Assembly (NCBI GenBank): GCA_002483865.1
Contig: DLIT01000099.1
Coordinates: 1-29,226, forward strand
DNA length: 29,226 bases
Direction of reading: 5' to 3'
Source: Brevundimonas sp. UBA7635
GTDB lineage: Bacteria; Pseudomonadota; Alphaproteobacteria; Caulobacterales; Caulobacteraceae
The notes under the pieces were generated by a model, which made no database searches, was not told the DNA's origin, and worked only from the letters and a program-made list of their open reading frames with translations. Shown here piece after piece: positions 8,586 through 15,278 of the stretch (positions are counted from its first letter, which is position 1; each line of letters begins with the position of its first letter). The position numbers and the translations under genes are program-made.

Positions 8586-10565
8586 TCAGGTCTCCGGCCC
8601 TATCCGCGCGGCCAGCGCCGTCGGCAGGTTGTGAATGCCCTCAGCCTTCATCAGTAGGGTGAAGCGATCATCGGCCAGAAGGTGCCGGAAGGCGTTCACG
8701 ACGAAGCGCAGGCGCGACTGGGTTATGGAGGCGCGCCTGACGAATGACCTTTGGCGTTCCGTCTCGCGCTGTAGCGACCGAATGAGATTGTCTGGTGTCG
8801 CAGGCCTCTGCACGCGGCCGGCCCAATGCCGGGCGTGATGGATGCCCTTACCGCTGCTGTTCCGCTGCTCGATGATCTTGCGGATTGCGAGCACCTGATT
8901 GCCGGGGATCGACTTCTCTTCGTAGGCCTGAGCCAGCGCCTGCTGAACATCGCCGTCCTTGGCCCGAGCGATCTCCATGGCGATGGTGTGAGGGATCACG
9001 CCGAGTTCGACTGCCGAAATCAGCTTCTCTTCGCCGTTCTCAAGCAGGTAGCAGATGGCGCTGACGTACTCGTGGCTGAAATCGACCTTCGCCGCGACCT
9101 CGGTGATCGTGTAGCCCCGCTCACGAAGCGCGCCGATTGCGCGCACGAGTTCCAGGTTTCCGGGCTGCATGCGCACTGCGATCGTGATGTCCGGACGCAA
9201 GCCCTGGTCGAGCCGGATCTTCCACCTCAGTCCGCCCGCTGGCGTTTCTTGACAGCGAGCGATCACGATCGACGCGGTGAACTCGTCGTTGATGGTGACG
9301 AGCCCGTCCTCTTCCGACGCCACGACATCGTCGATGTCACTGAAGCCCGCCAGAACGGCTGCCATGATGTCCGGGTGCATTGCCCGGATCGCCCGGTTCG
9401 CCTCGATGTAGCGGTAGTCCCGATCGGGGGAGTAACCGATCAACTGGTAGGCTTGCAGCAGGCTGCCAAACCGATGCCGGTAGACCGAGCTCGAAGGCAT
9501 GTCCTCGAACTCGTCGATGATCACTCCGGACAGCGCGCCTTTGCTCTGGAGGACCTGGGCCAGTTTGGCCAGCAACTCATCGTCAGTGAAGCGCGCCGAC
9601 CTCGCCCGGATGATCCGCTGGGCGGCTTCGAAGAAGTCGGCATCGACGATGCCGGGGAAGGCGCTGTTCTTTCGAACCCACATGTCCGGGGTGTTGGTCA
9701 CCCGCTTCGTCTTCAGCTTGAATGATGAGCGGTTGAAGACGTTGTTGCCGATGTACTTCTCGTTGGTGAGAACCTGATGGACCGTCGCCCGCGTCCACGG
9801 CTGCCCGCGATCAGTCACCAAGCCTTCGGCATTCAGCTGCGCCGCAATCTCGGTCTCCGATCGCTGTTGAAGCACGAAGAGGCGATAGAGGCGCCGGACG
9901 ACTTCCACCTCTTCGGGAGGGCCCGGTGTCAGGACCACGCGGTCGGTCTAGAAACTCTTGTGCTCACCGCGAGACAGGATCGCCTTCGGCACGCCGTGCT
10001 CGTCCACCAACTGGCGACGCAGGCCATATCCGGCAGGTCCGCCTTGACGGTATCCGAGGGTAATCAGGCGGCATTGGCCAGCGAAGACCTTGGCGGAAAG
10101 CTCACGGCTGTACTCGCCGGCCATCGCGCGCTTCATGCTTTTGATGACGGTCGCGCTCAGGCTGCCGTCGTTCTCGAACTGCTCCGCGCAGTAGTGGACC
10201 GCAATGCCGGCTTCGCGGCAGATGAACTCGTAGTAGGCGCTCTCGTCCGAGTCCTGGAAGCGGCCCCAGCGGCTGATGTCGTAGACGAGGATGGCCTCGA
10301 AGTCGGCCGCCCCATCCTTCACGTCCGCGATCAGCTTTTGAAGTCCCGCCCTGCCATCCAACCGCAGGCCGCTTTTGCCGGCGTCCTCGTAGGTCCTGAC
10401 AATCTCGAAGCCGCGGCGAGCGGCATAGGCGGCGATCGCTTCAGCCTGGTTCTCTGTAGAGTATTTCTGGTGCTCGGTGGACATGCGCACGTACTGCGCA
10501 GCGCGCATGACGCGCTTCTTTTCGCCTTCGTGCTGAACGCGTCCTCGGTCCATATCGCACGCCAA
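8586..10565 (-). pseudogene. Large serine recombinase with in-frame amber codon and RepB-like C-terminus
   Basis: The N-terminal part is a resolvase domain with the catalytic-serine motif (YVRMSTEHQ) and the arginine-rich motif ISRWGR. At 9948-9950 a TAG interrupts the frame (GEHKSF, stop, TDRVVLTPGP), and the same frame then continues through the recombinase domain (about ETEIAAQLNAEGLVTDRGQPW to HRFGSLLQAYQLIGY). One C-to-T change in a CAG would explain it. After DITIAVRM the sequence switches to a partition-protein type with a helix-turn-helix (RERGYTITEVAAKVDFSHEY) and ends near 8586. Starts considered are TTG 10565, ATG 10553 and ATG 10508; none has a strong ribosome-binding site. A GTG at 9938 could restart translation, but I see no good site before it. 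Unless the stop is read through, no integrase with both domains is made. The family assignment is firm. Confidence 0.8.
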
Positions 10566-10629
10566 CTATCCGCACGGTCATGATGCGGTCAGCCAACGGG
10601 CGTAAGGACGGTGGCGGTGAAAGTCTTTT

Positions 10630-10653
10630 CCGAAGTTGGCCTGAAAACTTCGG
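10630..10653. promoter_or_regulatory. Palindrome 1 between recombinase and small gene
   Basis: CCGAAGTT (10630-10637) and AACTTCGG (10646-10653) form a perfect 8-bp inverted repeat with an 8-base centre. It lies in the divergent intergenic region, close to the start of the small gene. It could be an operator, a partition-protein site or part of a recombination site. Confidence 0.45.
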
Positions 10654-10659
10654 TCCAGA

Positions 10660-10679
10660 ACCGGAAAATAGTTTCCGGT
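10660..10679. promoter_or_regulatory. Palindrome 2 between recombinase and small gene
   Basis: ACCGGAAA (10660-10667) and TTTCCGGT (10672-10679) form a perfect 8-bp inverted repeat with a 4-base centre, six bases after palindrome 1. It ends 14 bases before the ATG of the small gene, where a bound protein would block translation or transcription. Confidence 0.45.
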
Positions 10680-10693
10680 GCGTGAGGTGTATG

Positions 10694-11011
10694 ATGGACG
10701 CCTTCCCCAAGCTCATCGCCGACGCCCTGCATCACGAATGGGGTTCGACGTTATCGTCGCGCAAGATCGTGAGCCGCATCACCAACGCCAACGAGCGGGC
10801 AGTGAAGAACTGGTTCGAGGCTCGAAACGGACCAAGTGGCGACAACCTGGTTGAGTTGATGCGACATTCGGATGCTGTGCTCGACGCCATGCTGTCAGCG
10901 GCAGGGCGTCAGACTCACCTTCGGACGCTCAAGCTGGACGCCGTGGAGAGACAAATCCGGGAGTTGCTCGCGCTCATCGAGCAGGAGCGCGGGACGCCGG
11001 GCTTGCACTGA
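10694..11011 (+). CDS. Small protein of unknown function, possibly DNA-binding
   Basis: This 105-residue protein is predicted helical (FPKLIADALHHEW, SRKIVSRITNANERAVKNWFEARNGPSGDNLVELMRHSD). The segment around SSRKIVSRITNANERAVKNWFEARNG reads like a helix-turn-helix. The frame is open back to 10580, but ATG 10694 is preferred: GAGG lies six bases upstream and the residues before it are of low-quality composition. ATG 10691 is nearly equivalent. It diverges from the recombinase and is preceded by two palindromes, which suggests an autoregulated repressor. I recall similar small proteins in alphaproteobacterial islands but cannot name the family. Confidence 0.6.
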   Translation: MDAFPKLIADALHHEWGSTLSSRKIVSRITNANERAVKNWFEARNGPSGDNLVELMRHSDAVLDAMLSAAGRQTHLRTLKLDAVERQIRELLALIEQERGTPGLH

Positions 11012-11012
11012 A

Positions 11013-11040
11013 CGGGCGGGGAGCTGATGCTTCCCGCCCG
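11013..11040 (+). terminator. GC-rich hairpin after the small gene
   Basis: CGGGCGGG (11013-11020) pairs perfectly with CCCGCCCG (11033-11040), starting two bases after the stop codon of the small gene. No T-run follows, so termination strength is uncertain. Confidence 0.5.
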
Positions 11041-11044
11041 CAGT

Positions 11045-11167
11045 GAGCCGGTCTTAAGTGGTTTGACGCCAGATTGAGCCGCTCTTAAGTGGTCGGCTTA
11101 AGTGGTCGGATTTATCAAATCCAGCAGGCGCGGGATTTGTCTGAGCCGGTCTTAAGTGGTCCGGATA
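11045..11167 (+). repeat. Four-core repeat array, copy 1: probable transposon right end
   Basis: Cores of the form CTTAAGTGGTC start at 11053 (last base T), 11084, 11097 and 11151, so the spacings are 31, 13 and 54 bp. Three are preceded by GAGCCGCT or GAGCCGGT. Arrays of short transposase-binding repeats are normal at the ends of TniABQ and Tn7-like elements, and this one sits to the right of tniB-tniQ and its cargo. The presumed outer end reads GGTCCGGATA (ending at 11167), that is TATCCGGACC on the other strand, whereas the second copy starts with TGTC. This copy may therefore be a mutated end. Confidence 0.65.
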
Positions 11168-11171
11168 CTTG

Positions 11172-11489
11172 TTGTCGAAACCAATCCACCCTTGCTCAAT
11201 ACCAAGCTAAGGCTGCTCACTGAGCATCATCGGCAGGGACCACAATACGGCTCATATGCGCCAAAAGCGGACATCAGAGCGAGGTCGGAAAGCAGTCACC
11301 CACACATGCCGATGCCACAGCGCGTCCACCAAGATGTGGAGGACCTTCTGTGGGATCGGCTGTTAGGCTAGGGGTGAGCAAAGCTTTAGCGTACAACGGT
11401 ACTTGAGGCGATGCCGTCTCGATTCGCTCAAACAGAGCTGATCGCCGCGAGCCCATAGAAGGCCTGCTGCATGTGTTTAGCGAGAAGGC
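11172..11489. other. Intergenic stretch, no convincing gene
   Basis: Short open frames here do not resemble proteins. The stretch separates the repeat array from the nuclease-NTPase gene and should contain that gene's promoter. I do not see a clear promoter or repeat in it. Confidence 0.4.
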
Positions 11490-13229
11490 ATGGGTCACAA
11501 CTACAAGCCGACTACCATTACCAGAGTCGGGTTCGAGTATCAGGATCTCGTGGCCATCGAGACCCTTCTCGCGTTTTACCGGGACCCTGCGCGCTACCAG
11601 TGGGTGGAGATTGATGCGCCAGATCCATCCTACAAGGCCGTGGACGACGTGGTTGCCTGCCTCGCTGACGGTCGCTATGAACTGACCCAGGTCAAGTTTG
11701 CCGCCGATCCCGATAATCCCGACACGGCCCTCGATTGGGACTGGCTTCTCGCCAAGAAGCCGAGAGGCAAATCACTCCTTCAGCGCTGGTCGAACGGGGT
11801 CTCTCCCCACGTCGCCTCTGGGAAGCTAGCCACCGCGCAGCTGAAAACCGATCGCAAGCCAGACCCGGCGTTCAATCGCTGCCTAGCCGGCCAACGGGTC
11901 GACTACGCAAAGGTCCCTGCGGACATCCGGGACAAGATCAAAACGCAACTCGGTTCGGACGCGGTGGCCCGAGCTTTCTTTGATCATTTCGATTTCGTGC
12001 ACTCCCAACCGGTTGTGGAGAACCTCGAGGCCGCGCTTTGGGCACGCATTTCGTCGGATACAGACCGAGCCGGCTTTGCGCTGTTTCAGAGACAGGTGCA
12101 GCTGTGGGCGACACAGAAGAACCAGCCCCATCCGGACGGCAAGATCCGCCATGTCCATCTGCAGCAAGCGTTCTCCACTGAGAGAGCAAAACCCTTGCCG
12201 CAGGGGTTCCAGGTACCTGCTGACTACCGCGCGCCTGACGCAGATTTCGCCAACCACTTCTCATCCCGCGTGCGCGGTGAAGATGGAATCACAGTTCTTT
12301 GGGCCCCGCCAGGTCGAGGCAAAAGCACATTCCTGAGCCATTTCACGTCGACCCTTAATTCAGAAGAGGTCGTTTGTATCCGTCACCACTACTTCCTCAG
12401 TCTGGACGACCGATCCGAGGGACGTTTTCACGTGCAGGCCATTGCCCGCTCCTTGGAAGCCCAACTCGAGGAAGCCGTTCCCGGCATGACAATCCGACGC
12501 CGTAGCGTCGGCGAGATCATCGAACAGGCGGCGAAACAAATTGCCAGTGAAGGCAAACGCCTCATCGTCATCATCGACGGGCTGGATCATGTCTGGCGTG
12601 AGGGTCGATCTCAGGAGCACACTGAGGAACTGTTCAACGCGCTAATTCCGGCCGTGCCGGGCCTACATTTGGTTGTTGGCACCCAGAAGATTGCTGAAGC
12701 CCATCTTCCAGCCCGTTTACTCGCCGCCGCCCCGATGTCGGACTGGCAGGAACTGCCTCTGATGAACCGCGCTGCCGTTCACGCGTGGGTCCAGTGCCAA
12801 CACAACGCGGGACGGCTAAACCTTTTCATATGGCCGCATCAGATCGAGGCGAACGCACTTGCGGACGTTTCCAAAGCCTTCGCCGACATTTCGGCCGGCC
12901 TACCCTTGCATCTTATTTACTCGTTTGAGGCAGCCGCCCGCTCTGGAGACGCAGTGACGCCCGAAATAGTCCGGTCGCTTCCTGCCTGCCCGACTGGCGA
13001 CATCCGGGACTATTACGTAACCTTCCTCTTGAAGCTGTCGGCGCGCGGCAAGGCCATCCTTCATGTCTTAGCTGGACTGAACTTCGCGCCGCCCCCATTC
13101 GCCCTGAACAGCTGTTTTGGGGTGGATGATCAGAGCATACTAGGCCTGTCGGAGATCGGGCATCTTCTCGATTATCGCGAGACGGAAGCGTATAAGAGCT
13201 GTGAACTCTTCGATTTCTATGTAGCGTAG
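11490..13229 (+). CDS. Nuclease-NTPase protein resembling the N-terminal part of an Avs/STAND antiviral protein
   Basis: The protein has 579 residues. The N-terminus (VGFEYQDLVAIETLLAFY, then VDDVVACLADG and LTQVKF) fits a PD-(D/E)xK-type nuclease of the Cap4/DUF4297 kind, with Asp52/Asp53 and a QxK motif at 67-69. A P-loop NTPase follows: Walker A APPGRGKST near residue 272 and Walker B RLIVIIDGLDH near 357. Avs proteins add a long repeat-containing sensor for phage proteins after the NTPase. Here the protein stops soon after GLSEIGHLLDYRETEAYKSC, and the reverse-strand cobO gene ends only 29 bp further on, so the sensor region is absent. ATG 11490 has GAGAAGG almost adjacent. It is probably a remnant truncated at the island junction; a short self-contained defence protein is the alternative. 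Confidence 0.6.
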   Translation: MGHNYKPTTITRVGFEYQDLVAIETLLAFYRDPARYQWVEIDAPDPSYKAVDDVVACLADGRYELTQVKFAADPDNPDTALDWDWLLAKKPRGKSLLQRWSNGVSPHVASGKLATAQLKTDRKPDPAFNRCLAGQRVDYAKVPADIRDKIKTQLGSDAVARAFFDHFDFVHSQPVVENLEAALWARISSDTDRAGFALFQRQVQLWATQKNQPHPDGKIRHVHLQQAFSTERAKPLPQGFQVPADYRAPDADFANHFSSRVRGEDGITVLWAPPGRGKSTFLSHFTSTLNSEEVVCIRHHYFLSLDDRSEGRFHVQAIARSLEAQLEEAVPGMTIRRRSVGEIIEQAAKQIASEGKRLIVIIDGLDHVWREGRSQEHTEELFNALIPAVPGLHLVVGTQKIAEAHLPARLLAAAPMSDWQELPLMNRAAVHAWVQCQHNAGRLNLFIWPHQIEANALADVSKAFADISAGLPLHLIYSFEAAARSGDAVTPEIVRSLPACPTGDIRDYYVTFLLKLSARGKAILHVLAGLNFAPPPFALNSCFGVDDQSILGLSEIGHLLDYRETEAYKSCELFDFYVA

Positions 13230-13258
13230 CTTTGGGTTTGAACCATCAATTTCCATGA

Positions 13259-13873
13259 TCAAAACTCGACGCCAGCTTGTGCTTTTACGCCAGATCGGAA
13301 TGGGTGCTTGACTAGGCTCATCTCGGTCACGAGGTCAGCTACCGCGATCAGTTCTTCCCTGGCATTTCGCCCCGTAATCACGACATGGGTGTCCTCGGGT
13401 TTGTTGGCCAAGACCTCTAGAACCTCTTCGATAGGCAGATAGTCGTAGCGTAGGGCGATGTTCAGTTCATCGCAGATCACCATCTTCCATTCAGGGTCCA
13501 TGATCCTTGATTTGCACACCTCCCAGGCGGCGCGGACATTGGCCATGTCTGCGGCTCGATCCTGTGTGTCCCAGGTAAAACCTTCGCCCATGGGACGCAT
13601 TTCAACTAGGTCCGGTAAGGCGTCGAAGACTGCCTGTTCGCCGGTGTCCATTGCCCCCTTGATGAACTGGATAATCGATACCTTCATGCCGTGACCGATC
13701 ATCCGGATAGCCATGCCAAGGGCCGCAGTTGTCTTGCCTTTACCGGCTCCTGTATGGACAATCACCAAGCCCTTTTCGACTGTCTTCTTGGCCATAATTT
13801 TAGCCTTAATGATCTGAATTCTTTTCATTTTTTCTTTATGCTTCAGATCGATATTGGCATTTTCGAGGGTCAT
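13259..13873 (-). CDS. cobO: Cob(I)yrinic acid a,c-diamide adenosyltransferase
   Basis: CobO/BtuR transfers the adenosyl group of ATP to the cobalt of corrinoids in the cytoplasm, making adenosylcobyrinic or adenosylcobinamide forms. The family P-loop variant is present (HTGAGKGKTTAALGMA, about residues 40-55), as are WKMVICDELNIALRYDYL and DTHVVITGRNA. The length of 204 residues is usual. ATG 13873 is chosen because AGGA lies about seven bases upstream; the frame is open to 13945 but the extra 24 residues do not resemble the family. It diverges from the DUF1636-type gene with about 90 bp between them, and its 3' end abuts the truncated nuclease-NTPase gene. The call is secure. Confidence 0.93.
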   Translation of the reverse strand: MTLENANIDLKHKEKMKRIQIIKAKIMAKKTVEKGLVIVHTGAGKGKTTAALGMAIRMIGHGMKVSIIQFIKGAMDTGEQAVFDALPDLVEMRPMGEGFTWDTQDRAADMANVRAAWEVCKSRIMDPEWKMVICDELNIALRYDYLPIEEVLEVLANKPEDTHVVITGRNAREELIAVADLVTEMSLVKHPFRSGVKAQAGVEF

Positions 13874-13963
13874 GTGACTATCCTGAACAGGCTCCGATAC
13901 AGAATCGGAAACGGGGAAAATGGAGCCGTCTAACTTCGTCCCCATGCCTCAGGATCATCTGTA

Positions 13964-14377
13964 ATGTCGATATTGCGTCCGTCTGAAAACGGCACCTCTC
14001 TGGTGGTTTGTTCAACCTGCAAATTCAAATCAGGCGAACCCAATCTGCCCTCGGGAGAGCGAGGCGGAAGTGCCTTGGCGGGCCGCATCCAACAGGTCCT
14101 GAAAACCGCAAATGAGAGCCGGATTAGCGTCGAGCCTATGGCCTGTTTGTTCGCCTGTTCGCAGCACTGCACCGTCCACCTTAGGGCAGCAGACAAGATC
14201 GGTTATGTCATGGGCAGTTTCGAGCCGACCCAAGAGGCGGCTGAAGCTCTGGTTGAGTTTGCGAAACACTATGACGACAGCCCAGAAGGCGTCGTGCCCT
14301 ACAAGCTGTGGCCCGAGGGGGTTAAGGGCCATTTCCTCGTCCGCGTGCCACCACAGGGCATGATAACGGTCGACTAA
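13964..14377 (+). CDS. DUF1636-type Cys-rich metal-binding protein
   Basis: The protein has 137 residues with Cys16 and Cys19 (VCSTCKF), and Cys61, Cys65 and Cys69 (ACLFACSQHC). This resembles the thioredoxin-like ferredoxin pattern of the DUF1636 family, so an iron-sulfur cluster or another metal is likely. I recall this family next to cobalamin genes in alphaproteobacteria, where its role is unproven; electron supply for cobalt reduction before adenosylation would fit its place opposite cobO. It shares the divergent intergenic region with cobO, and its stop overlaps the cobU stop by four bases on the opposite strand. The family call is fairly sure and the function is inferred. Confidence 0.78.
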   Translation: MSILRPSENGTSLVVCSTCKFKSGEPNLPSGERGGSALAGRIQQVLKTANESRISVEPMACLFACSQHCTVHLRAADKIGYVMGSFEPTQEAAEALVEFAKHYDDSPEGVVPYKLWPEGVKGHFLVRVPPQGMITVD

Positions 14378-14895
14378 AACCGCGCTAAATCCAGCTTCAT
14401 CCCGGCGACGATCAGGACGGCCTGTTCAGAGGCTTCGGCCAATTTCTGGTTCAGGCGTCCTGCCTCGTCCCTGAAGCGGCGAGCGAGCGCATTATCGGGC
14501 ACAATGCCCCAGCCCACCTCATTGGTGACGATCCAGATCATGGCGGGACTAGCCGTCAGGGAAGCCAGCAATCGGTCGATTTCAACGGCAAGATCTGCTT
14601 CTGCCAAGAGGATGTTGGTGAGCCACAATGTCATGCAGTCGATGACCGCGACATCGCCCGATTTCAGGCGGTTAATTGCCCCGCACAGGTCAAGCGGAGC
14701 TTCCATGGTTTCCCATGCATCCCCACGGTCATGCTTGTGCAGGGCCACGCGCTGGGCCATCTCTTCATCATAGACTTGGGCGGTGACGATGGCGATGGGG
14801 CGGGTGCAGCAATCCTGTGCCGCCGCCTCTGCCATGGTCTGCGCATAGCGGCTTTTGCCCGAACGTGCTCCGCCCAGAACCAGCGTAAAGCCCAT
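14374..14895 (-). CDS. cobU: Adenosylcobinamide kinase / adenosylcobinamide-phosphate guanylyltransferase
   Basis: CobU (CobP) phosphorylates adenosylcobinamide and then attaches GMP, activating it for nucleotide-loop assembly. The N-terminal P-loop is LVLGGARSGKS (about residues 5-15). The region RVALHKHDRGDAWETMEAP holds candidate histidines for the guanylylated residue, and VTNEVGWGIVPDNALARRFRDEAG is the family signature. The length of 173 residues is normal. ATG 14895 follows GGAGA by about seven bases; a TTG one codon earlier is less likely. It reads away from the riboswitch, so it needs its own promoter in the 14896-14960 interval and is probably not under that switch. Confidence 0.95.
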   Translation of the reverse strand: MGFTLVLGGARSGKSRYAQTMAEAAAQDCCTRPIAIVTAQVYDEEMAQRVALHKHDRGDAWETMEAPLDLCGAINRLKSGDVAVIDCMTLWLTNILLAEADLAVEIDRLLASLTASPAMIWIVTNEVGWGIVPDNALARRFRDEAGRLNQKLAEASEQAVLIVAGMKLDLARF

Positions 14896-14908
14896 CAAAA
14901 ATCTCCGA

Positions 14909-14937
14909 TTGACCTGTGCGGCTGTCGGGCTTACTGC
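14909..14937 (+). promoter_or_regulatory. Possible promoter of the riboswitch-led B12 operon
   Basis: TTGACC (14909-14914) and TACTGC (14932-14937) are 17 bp apart and lie immediately before the riboswitch. The -35 element is good and the -10 element is poor, so this is only a candidate. Confidence 0.35.
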
Positions 14938-15128
14938 CGACCTTGCGTCAGGTTCCCCTTAACGGGGATTAAAAGGGAACGGAGTTTCAAGCTCCGGCTG
15001 TTCCCGCAACTGTAAGCGGCTAGCCCGCACGTCATATGCCACTGGAGACGGACTTGGCTACGGCCAGATGTCACTGGGAAGGCGACGTGCACCGGCGTTG
15101 ATCCGTGAGCCAGGAGACCTACCTGCCG
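14938..15128 (+). promoter_or_regulatory. Cobalamin riboswitch
   Basis: All main conserved parts of the adenosylcobalamin/cobalamin aptamer are in order: AAAAGGGAACGG (14971-14982), CCCGCAACTGTAAGCGG (15003-15019), GCCACTGG (15038-15045), CACTGGGAAGGCG (15072-15084) and the B12 box AGCCAGGAGACC (15108-15119). The closing stem pairs CAGGT near 14949 with ACCTG near 15121. It precedes btuB by about 150 bp. Bound cobalamin would lower expression of btuB and, through coupling, of the ten-gene run that follows. Whether control is by termination or by hiding the ribosome-binding site is not obvious; I see no clear T-run hairpin. Confidence 0.95.
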
Positions 15129-15278
15129 CCGTCGTTCTCCACGCGGCCGGGAAGAGCCAAGTGGTCGAGGTAACTCGTGTGACGACATCGTTTTCAACCG
15201 CGTTCAGCGGGCGATTGCGTATGTCTGTATGTCATATGTGGTCTGCCTTGCTGCGCGCCTCCATTTGGGGATGTCACA

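Noticed and set aside
8826..9725. A 299-codon frame on the plus strand inside the recombinase region
   Set aside because: It is antisense to a frame with clear recombinase and helix-turn-helix motifs. The plus-strand product has no family features.
9936..9938. GTG as a real start of a separate 450-residue gene
   Set aside because: There is no ribosome-binding site, and the same frame continues upstream through the stop into the resolvase domain, so a nonsense change in one gene explains it better.
7694..10565. A plasmid replication/partition locus (repABC)
   Set aside because: No ParA/RepA ATPase or RepC initiator is present; the RepB-like protein is coupled to a serine recombinase, as in chromosomal islands.
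9777..10583. A 268-codon plus-strand frame opposite the resolvase domain
   Set aside because: The minus strand encodes the catalytic serine motif and conserved resolvase residues. The plus frame is a shadow.
11045..11167. A CRISPR array
   Set aside because: The repeats are short, unevenly spaced (31, 13, 54 bp) and identically arranged in a second copy, which fits transposase-binding sites and not spacers.
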